Below, piece after piece: positions 1 to 5,406 of a stretch of DNA of 7,752 bases; position 1 is the stretch's first letter, and the number at the start of each line of letters is the position of its first letter. Source of the DNA: Planctomycetota bacterium (lineage in GTDB: Bacteria; Planctomycetota; Planctomycetia; Pirellulales; Pirellulaceae); the NCBI GenBank assembly GCA_024277285.1, contig JAJRVM010000051.1:1-7752 (forward strand). Reading direction: 5' to 3'. Below the pieces are notes generated by a model. The model did no database searches and had not been told where the DNA came from. It worked only from the letters and a program-made list of their open reading frames with translations. A program made the position numbers and the translations under genes.

Positions 1-16
1 GACTCTCGACTCTCTA
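1..16. repeat. GACTCTC short tandem repeat at the left edge
   Basis: The window opens with two exact heptamers, GACTCTC at 1-7 and 8-14, followed by TAG. The array is cut by the window edge, so its true length is unknown. Read on the minus strand, the direction of the neighbouring adaptor gene, it is CTAGAGAGTCGAGAGTC. It lies just downstream of that gene, probably between it and an RND pump gene outside the window. The same GAGAGTC word opens the array after the right-hand adaptor (7676 onward). Confidence 0.7.
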
Positions 17-32
17 GCGGCCGACCGGCCGC
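17..32. other. GC-rich perfect hairpin after the left adaptor gene
   Basis: GCGGCC (17-22) and GGCCGC (27-32) form a perfect 6-bp stem around GACC. It lies 18-33 bases after the end of the minus-strand adaptor gene. No T-run follows on the minus strand, so it does not look like a standard intrinsic terminator. It could be a processing or mRNA-stability hairpin between adaptor and pump genes. Confidence 0.5.
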
Positions 33-49
33 GGTTGTTATTCGCACAG

Positions 50-1705
50 TCAGCCGGCGCCGAGGTTGCCTTTGAGCAGTTCGGCGCGTAGGACACCACT
101 TCCCTTGGTGACAATCACTTCGCCGGGCGCCAGTCCGGCGATCATTTCGGTGGTGTCACCCATGACGATCCCTGGGCGCACGCTGCGAGTGTGGAAGACC
201 TTGTAGGCCCCGTCTTGCATGTAATCTTTGTCGCGTACGAACACGACGTGGCAACAACCTTCCCAATGGACGGCGCTGCTTGGGACGACAATGGCGTTCG
301 ATTCTTCACGCAGCACGATTTTGCCGGTGCCAAAGATTTCATTCCGTAGGTGGCCATCTTCATTGGGCAGTTCGCCACGCACCTTGATAGTGCGCGTTTG
401 CGCATCGACGGTGGTACTGATCCAGGTCAAGGTGCCGAGGTCGGGTTGCGGGGACCCGTCGTGAACGAAGGCGACTTTCTGACCGACGGCAACGTATTGC
501 GCTGCTTCCAACGGCATACTCAGCATCAACCACATGCGGCTCGTGTCCACGATCGTGAACAACGCCTTGGTCGTATCGATAACTTCACCGGCCACAATGT
601 CACGGCTCACCACGATGCCGTCACGGGGCGCGACGATAGGCAATAGGTTGGCTGTGGTTCCTTCGGGGATCTGATCCGATTGGAGTGAGGGGGGCAGGCC
701 AAGTGCGTAGAGCGTCTTGGCAAGTTCCCGTTCCGTTTTCTGATGGATATCTTTCTCCAGGGCGATTGGTAAACCAAGGTTCTGCAACGCTTGCACCGAT
801 TTACGCACGACCGCCTCGGCCTGAGTGCGGACTGCTTCGGCTTCGAGCAGCCGTTTGCCGGCCACCACTTGGCCGAGCCCCTCAAGTCGCTGGAGTGTCT
901 TATCTTGCAAGTGGAGTTGTGCGACCGCTTGCAATAATTCCATCTTGATGCGGCCAACTTCGACCGCATCGACCAACGCCAGCAGATCGCCTTGTTTGAC
1001 GGCATCGCCAACATTTTTTTCGACACGCCACATTGTGCCGGCGGCGCGCGAGGCGAGTCGCGCGACGCGTGTCGGGTCGTAAATGATTTCGCCCGTCACG
1101 GCGATCGATTCCACCACGCGCCCACGGTCGACCAATGCGATGTCAATGCCGGCCTTGTCGGCTGCGGCTGCCGTTGGCAATTGAATGCGCCGCAAGTGCA
1201 TTTTGCAGGTTGGGTTGTTCTTGGGACGTGGTCGAGTTGCCAGTGCTCGCGCCACGCGGTCGAGATCTCCTTGCGACACGGCAAAAAGTTCTTTCAGCTG
1301 CGCTGTTTCAGGGTGATCGAGCACGCACTCGTGAACACCATGTTCTTTGCACCAGCCGAACAGCTTGCCCTTGGGCATCAGGTCGGCGTTGCACGAGATG
1401 CACTCGGCTTCCGGCACGCCATGTTCGTCGCACCACGCCACGCCTTCCGGAGCGACTTGACCGGTCAACTCCGAGAACTTGGGGATCTTCCAGCCGTGAT
1501 GGTGGCCGAACAGCCCCAACGCGCCGAACATGGTCAGCACGGCGACTGTTGGAATTCGACTTGCCAACCAGGCGGCCCGTTTGGAGTGGCGCTGGCCTTG
1601 GGCGGTTCCGCCGCAGCGCTCGGTTTTTGACGGACCGTCGGGCGCGGAATCTGCAGGTGTTGTCGGCATGTGGGTGGCCGATTGGTCGGCAGTAACAGGA
1701 CTCAT
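50..1705 (-). CDS. RND efflux periplasmic adaptor (CusB/CzcB-like) with Cys/His-rich N-terminal module
   Basis: A 551-aa membrane-fusion protein expected to link an inner-membrane RND pump to a TolC-type channel for metal export. A cytoplasmic Ser/Thr/Pro-rich N-terminus (about 1-48) precedes one membrane segment (about 51-68). A Cys/His module follows, with WCDEHGV (91-97), C102, C105, WCKEHGV (118-124), C127, H131 and CKMH (167-170). Next come the first lipoyl half (about 205-245), a helical hairpin (about 246-335), the second lipoyl half (APRDGIVVSRDIVAGEVI, 359-376), a beta-barrel (about 388-460) and a membrane-proximal domain with VVPSSAV (473-479) and LAPGEVIVTKG. The ATG start is supported by AGGAG seven bases upstream. 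Typical family members are about 400-500 aa; the surplus is the N-terminal module. The Cys residues hint at soft or divalent metal ions, but the substrate cannot be fixed. The pump gene is presumably to the left of the window. Confidence 0.93.
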   Translation of the reverse strand: MSPVTADQSATHMPTTPADSAPDGPSKTERCGGTAQGQRHSKRAAWLASRIPTVAVLTMFGALGLFGHHHGWKIPKFSELTGQVAPEGVAWCDEHGVPEAECISCNADLMPKGKLFGWCKEHGVHECVLDHPETAQLKELFAVSQGDLDRVARALATRPRPKNNPTCKMHLRRIQLPTAAAADKAGIDIALVDRGRVVESIAVTGEIIYDPTRVARLASRAAGTMWRVEKNVGDAVKQGDLLALVDAVEVGRIKMELLQAVAQLHLQDKTLQRLEGLGQVVAGKRLLEAEAVRTQAEAVVRKSVQALQNLGLPIALEKDIHQKTERELAKTLYALGLPPSLQSDQIPEGTTANLLPIVAPRDGIVVSRDIVAGEVIDTTKALFTIVDTSRMWLMLSMPLEAAQYVAVGQKVAFVHDGSPQPDLGTLTWISTTVDAQTRTIKVRGELPNEDGHLRNEIFGTGKIVLREESNAIVVPSSAVHWEGCCHVVFVRDKDYMQDGAYKVFHTRSVRPGIVMGDTTEMIAGLAPGEVIVTKGSGVLRAELLKGNLGAG

Positions 1706-1712
1706 CGATATA

Positions 1713-1717
1713 CTCCT
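1713..1717 (-). promoter_or_regulatory. Ribosome binding site of the left adaptor
   Basis: On the minus strand AGGAG lies seven bases (TATATCG) before the ATG at 1703-1705. It is one of only two clear Shine-Dalgarno sites in the window and it fixes this start codon. Confidence 0.8.
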
Positions 1718-1779
1718 GCCATGGCTTTGAAAGAAACATGTTGCGCGACTTGGACACCTCGTGCGTCTGGCCTGGGAAG

Positions 1780-1798
1780 TGGCAACGAACGGTTGCCA
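1780..1798. other. Hairpin in the spacer between Cys-rich gene and left adaptor
   Basis: TGGCAAC (1780-1786) and GTTGCCA (1792-1798) form a perfect 7-bp stem with a 5-base loop. It lies in the 207-bp non-coding spacer 1706-1912 within the presumed leftward operon. A weaker stem, CCCGC/GCGGG (1859-1863 with 1875-1879), lies closer to the upstream gene's end. Neither is followed by a T-run on the minus strand, so read-through into the adaptor is plausible. The role could be mRNA processing or differential expression. Confidence 0.5.
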
Positions 1799-1912
1799 AA
1801 GAGTCAGGGGGCGCGCGAGGAAAACCGCAGAGATGGCTACATGGACGGCACGGATTGGCCCGCATCCATGGCACGCGGGGCAAACTAGCCGAGGTAGCTC
1901 AAGTGAGCGCGC

Positions 1913-2338
1913 TTAGATCAGCAGAGAGGCGTAGGCCAAGCGGATGGCGACGCCGGAGCAAAGCGACGGATGAGTGAGGCCGTGTGCGCGGGTTGCGTCA
2001 GGCGACCGCGTTTGGGATGTGGTCGCGAACTCGTTTGCTTCGATGCAGCACGGATTCCAGAAACTATCGAGCGTCACGGACACTTCGGTTTGACCGCGAA
2101 GAAGCCCTTTGCAAACGCAATCGCGACTGCAACCATCCCGACAAGGTGTCGGGCTGTTGTTATCCGGGCTGGTTGACGGGCTGCAACCACAGCCACAACC
2201 GTCGTTTGACGCGGCGATACGGTCGGTGCCTTGCGACGACTCTGCCGTACCGCAAACGGAATCAAACGCTGCACTGCAATGGAATGGGCAGAGCAGGATA
2301 CCTGTGATCAGGAGTAGATTCGTTACGTTACGGGCCAT
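1913..2338 (-). CDS. Small exported Cys-rich protein, first gene of the left efflux unit
   Basis: A 141-aa protein of unknown function. A signal peptide is clear (MARNVTNLLLITGILLCPFH, cleavage probably after about residue 24), so it should act in the periplasm or envelope. The mature part has Cys clusters: CGCGC (48-52), C66, C70, C74, C76 (pattern CxxxCxxxCxC), CC at 97-98 and C127. This suits metal binding or disulfide bonding. The C-terminus ends in a hydrophobic tail, RLAYASLLI. The reading frame runs upstream to a GTG near 2476, but the added 46 residues are polar, lie in front of the signal peptide and cover a 16-bp tandem repeat, so I chose the ATG at 2338. No Shine-Dalgarno site is visible there. 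It precedes the left adaptor by 207 bp on the same strand. From memory, similar small secreted proteins head metal efflux operons in planctomycetes. Confidence 0.72.
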   Translation of the reverse strand: MARNVTNLLLITGILLCPFHCSAAFDSVCGTAESSQGTDRIAASNDGCGCGCSPSTSPDNNSPTPCRDGCSRDCVCKGLLRGQTEVSVTLDSFWNPCCIEANEFATTSQTRSPDATRAHGLTHPSLCSGVAIRLAYASLLI

Positions 2339-2343
2339 TGTGG

Positions 2344-2382
2344 TCTCGTGGGCTTGCTGTCTCGTGGGCTTGCTGTCTCGTG
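2344..2382. repeat. 16-bp tandem repeat in the 5' leader of the minus-strand Cys-rich gene
   Basis: The unit TCTCGTGGGCTTGCTG occurs exactly at 2344-2359 and 2360-2375, followed by a partial copy, TCTCGTG, at 2376-2382. A 16-bp period shifts the reading frame, which argues that this stretch is untranslated leader. It sits where the ribosome binding site of the leftward gene would be expected; none is seen. Confidence 0.85.
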
Positions 2383-2493
2383 AGTGCGTCTGCGTGGCGG
2401 CTGTCTCTTTTGCCACTTGGTGGCCGGTGTCTGTCTTGGTCAATTTCCTAAGTCGTTGTTGCTGCTTTTCCTTCACTACTTTTTTTCATTGGG

Positions 2494-2651
2494 TTCGGCC
2501 TGAAGGGCCGCGCTAAACGTTTCCCGTAACGTGGCCTTGCAGGCCTCCGGTCGTGTGCGAGGTGCCTTTCCTAGGGTTCCGCGAGGGCCGCCGCATGCGC
2601 GGCGACCTTGCTCCACCCTAGGCTATCATAGCGCGCCCCTATCGGGACTTA
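2494..2651 (+). repeat. Long structured inverted repeat, left copy (158 bp)
   Basis: This segment matches the reverse complement of 4844-5003. My hand alignment gives about 7 mismatches and 2 one-base gaps, roughly 94% identity, with the last 43 bases (2609-2651) identical. The match begins at TTCGGCC and ends at GGGACTTA. It contains nested dyads: CCTAGGGT (2570-2577) pairs with ACCCTAGG (2615-2622) and encloses GCCG-CGCATGCG-CGGC (2587-2603); GGCCT-TGC-AGGCC forms another small hairpin. No open reading frame of note is carried. It resembles REP/MITE-like non-autonomous elements; I recall similar CCTAGG-containing intergenic repeats in planctomycete genomes but could not check. Confidence 0.9.
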
Positions 2652-2702
2652 TCTTGCCAAAGTGAGCGTTTATACGTCTTCTAAGGCTTTTGTTATTGTC
2701 AC

Positions 2703-2733
2703 TTTACAGTCTGGCACGGCTTGTAACTATATC
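2703..2733 (+). promoter_or_regulatory. Candidate promoter with stretched spacer and internal dyad
   Basis: TTTACA (2703-2708) and TATATC (2728-2733) could serve as -35 and -10 boxes separated by 19 bp. The dyad TTACA-N13-TGTAA (2704-2726) fills the interval. Long 19-20-bp spacers with a dyad between the boxes are typical of promoters controlled by MerR-family metal sensors. The arms are only 5 bp and the -10 box matches the consensus at four of six positions, so this could be chance. It lies about 190 bp upstream of the first rightward gene. Confidence 0.25.
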
Positions 2734-2918
2734 TCGGCAGTCGATCGGGGGCAAGTTGTTCGCCACGGCGGAGGCCGGACCGCACGAAACGGCTCACAAC
2801 GCGATTCTGCGTGCGCTGGAGATTCGCTCCTATCCATCAGAATCGGCTTAAGCATTGTGTCCAGGCCAGCCGAAATTACTGAGAGAAGTGAATCTGTAGG
2901 CACCTGGTGGAACCGAGG

Positions 2919-3308
2919 ATGTGTCGCGTGATTGGCAAGGCTGTACTCAACGGGGGGGTTCTTCTTTGTCTGGTTTTCCAGGCATCGATGCCTTGTTGTT
3001 GCGCCTTTGAGTCGGTCTCGGTGGCGGGTGGGATCGAAGTCTGCCCCCACCATTGTCACGATGTTTCGTCGTCGGCTCCGCTCGATTGCCCCCACTCACT
3101 TTGCTCGATTTGCCTGGCACTTGACCAGGTTTCGGGACTGCCCGGTTCATGCCAGGTGTTACCCGACCATGGGCATACTGTCATGCAAGTATCCCCGCCC
3201 ACACCTTTACTCCCGATAGGGAGTTCCTGCCGAATCCGCAACGTACCGTCCGATTGGATTGCCACGGGTGCGTGTGACATTTATGCGATCCAGACGCTAC
3301 GCGAGTGA
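2919..3308 (+). CDS. Small exported Cys/His-rich protein preceding the TolC-like gene
   Basis: A 129-aa protein of unknown function. The N-terminus has a hydrophobic stretch (about residues 9-22) and a likely signal peptide ending near CCCAF (26-30). The mature region holds CPHHCHD (42-48), CPHSLCSIC (57-65), C78, H84, H86, C104 and C119, which suggests a metal site. The C-terminus ends DIYAIQTLRE, loosely like the tails of the other two small proteins. I chose ATG 2919, with GGTGG eight bases upstream; a GTG at 2907 in the same frame adds four residues. It is followed by a terminator-like hairpin and, 105 bp later, by the TolC-like gene on the same strand, which suggests a shared metal-export role. 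Being short and unlike anything I can name, it is less certain than the large genes, but the leader plus Cys clusters make it likely real. Confidence 0.65.
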   Translation: MCRVIGKAVLNGGVLLCLVFQASMPCCCAFESVSVAGGIEVCPHHCHDVSSSAPLDCPHSLCSICLALDQVSGLPGSCQVLPDHGHTVMQVSPPTPLLPIGSSCRIRNVPSDWIATGACDIYAIQTLRE

Positions 3309-3324
3309 TGCGAGGAACGATGTG

Positions 3325-3349
3325 CGCCGACGAGAGTTCGGCGTTTTTT
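3325..3349 (+). terminator. Intrinsic terminator or attenuator between Cys-rich gene and TolC-like gene
   Basis: CGCCGA (3325-3330) and TCGGCG (3338-3343) form a 6-bp stem around a 7-base loop, followed directly by six T residues (3344-3349). It lies 17 bp after the stop codon of the small gene and 65 bp before the TolC-like start. It could reduce read-through into the channel gene, or act as an attenuator if small gene and channel share a promoter. Confidence 0.65.
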
Positions 3350-3413
3350 CGCAGATGGATGCTGCGACGACACTTCCGGTCATTACTTCATTCTTCAGAC
3401 TGAATGCAAACCC

Positions 3414-4790
3414 ATGAAAACCGCATACATCGCTGCTTTTGCCGTACTTAGTGTGCTTCCCGCGACGGCTCGTTCGCAAACGCATCGATTGGCGCGGGTT
3501 CCTCGCCCGGGCCCGTCGATTGAGCAGATCGAGCAACCTGCAATTCCCCCATTGGGCGATGGTGATTTGCTGCCGACCCCCGAATCGGTTTCCGAGCAGG
3601 GCGCTGGCTTTGGGTTGGCGGATATCGAGCAAATGGCACTGCAGAACAATCCGACGTTGTCGCTCGCTCGAGCACGCGTCCAGGCTGCGCGTGGCGTTTG
3701 GGAGCAAGTCGGCCTCTATCCGAACCCGGTGATCGGCTATTCCGCTGGCGAGATCGGCAACGAGGGGCGGGGGGGCCAGCAGGGTGGTTACATTGGACAG
3801 AGCGTTGTCACGGCCGGAAAACTGCGGCTGAACCGGCAGGTGGCGGCTCAGGAAGTTGCTCGACTTCAACAGGAAATGGCCGCTCAGCAGTTCCGTATCT
3901 TGACCGACGTGCGTACCAGTTACTACGAAGCACTTGTTGCGCAGCGTTCAGTCGAGTTGGCTGAGCGCCTCGTCAAAATAGCAAAGCAGGGCGTCGAGGC
4001 CGCGGAAGCGTTGCTCAACGCCAAAGAGGGTAGTCGAGTCGATCTCTTGCAAGCACGAGTCGAGACGAATACGACCGGCATTCTCCTGTCCAACGCGCGC
4101 AAACGTCACCAGGGTGCATGGCGCCGGTTGGCTGCGGTTGCAGGTGTTGCCGATCTGGTTGCAGCTCCCCTGTCGGGCAACATCGAAGAGGTTGGTGCCC
4201 CGGTGGTGTGGGACGACGCGCTCTCCCATGTGCTGTCGGCCAGCCCCGAATTGTCTGCGGCGTCGGCGCCAGTGCGTGCCGCGCAGTGGGCCACGCAGCG
4301 GGCACGAGTCCAGTGGATTCCGAATGTTGGCCTGCAAGCCACGGTGCAGCACGATAATGCGACCGGGGACGATATCGCGGGTGTGCAAGTCTCGATTCCC
4401 ATCCCGATTTTTAACCGGAATCAAGGCAATATCGTCGCCGCCGACGCGCGGCTTGCCGCTGCGTGTCGCAACGTCGACCGTGTTCGATTGAGTCTGCAGG
4501 AGCGGTTGGCCGTCGTCTATCGGCAATATGCCGCCGCGGCACAGCAGGTCGAAAAATACCGCGCCACGATCTTGCCTGATGCGAAAGAAACACTTGAGCT
4601 GGTGACCGCCGGCTACCAGCAGGGAGAATTCAGCTACCTGAACCTGCTGACGGCCCAGCGAACGTACTTCCAAAGTACTTTGGCTTATCTGGAATCACTG
4701 TTTCAATTGAAATCGGCGCAGGCGCAAATAGATGGTATGTTGGTGAACCAAAGCTTGAGCGTATCGTCCGATTTGGGGATCGTGCCTTAG
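3414..4790 (+). CDS. TolC-family outer-membrane efflux protein (CusC/CzcC-like)
   Basis: A 458-aa outer-membrane channel subunit. As a trimer it would form the exit duct of a tripartite RND metal exporter. A signal peptide (about 1-21, cut near ATARS) lacks a lipobox Cys, unlike E. coli CusC. A Pro-rich linker (29-56) is followed by two outer-membrane efflux repeats. The first (about 67-250) contains QNNPTLSLARARVQAA, LYPNPVIGY (101-109) and a long helix ending LLQARVETN. The second (about 265-445) has SASPELSAA, SIPIPIFNRNQGN (327-339) and YQQGEFSYLNLLTAQRTYF (401-419). These are the usual landmarks of the CusC/CzcC branch, and the length is normal. The ATG at 3414 is the only start that keeps the signal peptide; no Shine-Dalgarno site is evident. 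It is the only channel gene visible, lies between two adaptor arms and is enclosed by the long inverted repeats. Confidence 0.94.
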   Translation: MKTAYIAAFAVLSVLPATARSQTHRLARVPRPGPSIEQIEQPAIPPLGDGDLLPTPESVSEQGAGFGLADIEQMALQNNPTLSLARARVQAARGVWEQVGLYPNPVIGYSAGEIGNEGRGGQQGGYIGQSVVTAGKLRLNRQVAAQEVARLQQEMAAQQFRILTDVRTSYYEALVAQRSVELAERLVKIAKQGVEAAEALLNAKEGSRVDLLQARVETNTTGILLSNARKRHQGAWRRLAAVAGVADLVAAPLSGNIEEVGAPVVWDDALSHVLSASPELSAASAPVRAAQWATQRARVQWIPNVGLQATVQHDNATGDDIAGVQVSIPIPIFNRNQGNIVAADARLAAACRNVDRVRLSLQERLAVVYRQYAAAAQQVEKYRATILPDAKETLELVTAGYQQGEFSYLNLLTAQRTYFQSTLAYLESLFQLKSAQAQIDGMLVNQSLSVSSDLGIVP

Positions 4791-4843
4791 TGCTTTGGTC
4801 CAGTTTAGACTTTCGGTTGAGTGGCACTGGCTGGCTTGGTCAG

Positions 4844-5003
4844 TAAGTCCCGATAGGGGCGCGCTATGATAGCCTAGGGTGGAGCACGGTCGCCGCGCAT
4901 GCGGCGGACCTCGCGGAACCCTAGGAAAGGCACCTCGCACACCACCGGAGGGCCTGCAAGGCCGCGCTACGGGAAACGTCGAGCGCCGGCCCTTCAGGCC
5001 GAA
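4844..5003 (-). repeat. Long structured inverted repeat, right copy (160 bp)
   Basis: This is the inverted partner of 2494-2651, starting 53 bp after the TolC-like stop codon. The first 43 bases (4844-4886) equal the complement of the left copy's end. It keeps the same internal dyads: CCTAGGGT (4873-4880) with ACCCTAGG (4918-4925), the CGCATGCG core and the GGCCT-GCA-AGGCC hairpin. Differences from the left copy cluster near the outer end (about 4951-4988). Flanking bases on either side show no further match and no obvious target-site duplication. An open frame starting inside it (4899-5240) is taken as fortuitous. Confidence 0.9.
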
Positions 5004-5396
5004 GCCTGGCATGGTCGTGGTCGGATGCCGTTAGTTGCCGAGTGCGAACAGACCAGGTTGGCCTTAGTTGCTCAGGGAAATGCCGTCCGCACAGTGCGAA
5101 TCGCACCCGGTAAGACTTGCGGAGATTGTAACAAACGGCGGTCTTCGCGCGTCTATCCTGTGGAAGCTTCGGAGAATACGCGTGTCGGTCTGGTGTATAG
5201 GTCTAGGCGAGCAATAACGGCAACGAGAGACGCGGTTTAAGATCCCCGCTGCGTGTTGTGCGTTTTTCGCGCGAGGCCGTGTGAGTGACGACTTGGCAGT
5301 GTCGTTGGCAAGGTCGGTAGGCTGAAAACCCCACAAGGAGGGGGTGGTCGGTCAGGGTCACGGTGCTATGCTTCACAGTGTAGGTTGATTTCGACT
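5004..5396. other. Gene-free stretch upstream of the His-rich gene
   Basis: I see no credible gene here. A small perfect hairpin, GTGCG-AAT-CGCAC, lies at 5094-5106. Near the right end the motif CACNGTG occurs twice (5360-5366 and 5374-5380), and ACCCC/GGGGT (5328-5332 with 5341-5345) can pair. A promoter for the His-rich gene and second adaptor could lie here, but no convincing -35/-10 pair stands out. Together with the repeat at 4844-5003 it makes a 616-bp non-coding gap after the TolC-like gene, so the downstream genes may have their own promoter. Confidence 0.5.
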
Positions 5397-5401
5397 AGGA
5401 G
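5397..5401 (+). promoter_or_regulatory. Ribosome binding site of the His-rich gene
   Basis: AGGAG lies five bases (CGATC) before the ATG at 5407. This supports both the start codon and the reality of the small gene. Confidence 0.75.
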
Positions 5402-5406
5402 CGATC

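Noticed and set aside
992..1630. 212-codon plus-strand frame antisense to the left adaptor
   Set aside because: The adaptor frame carries recognisable family domains along this whole stretch; the opposite frame has none.
1308..1883. 191-codon minus-strand frame overlapping the left adaptor start
   Set aside because: It reads the adaptor in another frame, is Arg/Pro-rich as expected of a shadow frame, and the adaptor has a clear ribosome site.
2339..2476. N-terminal extension of the minus-strand Cys-rich protein from a GTG near 2476
   Set aside because: It would put 46 polar residues ahead of an evident signal peptide and translate a 16-bp tandem repeat; no ribosome site supports it.
2109..2516. 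135-codon plus-strand frame with a hydrophobic middle (CCLVGLLSREC)
   Set aside because: It is antisense to the minus-strand Cys-rich gene and its leader repeat; the minus frame has a better signal peptide and Cys pattern.
2711..2727. Sigma-54 promoter, TGGCACG followed by TTG
   Set aside because: The -24-like TGGCACG is perfect, but the TTG lies two bases too close for the required -24/-12 spacing and lacks the C.
3948..4673. 241-codon minus-strand frame within the TolC-like gene
   Set aside because: It is antisense to a confidently identified outer-membrane efflux gene and has no recognisable features.
4899..5240. 113-codon plus-strand open frame
   Set aside because: It begins inside the long inverted repeat and runs through hairpin sequence, shows no signal peptide or domain, and has no ribosome site.
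5328..5345. ACCCC/GGGGT hairpin with TTTT on the minus strand
   Set aside because: It is only five base pairs, and no minus-strand gene nearby needs a terminator there.
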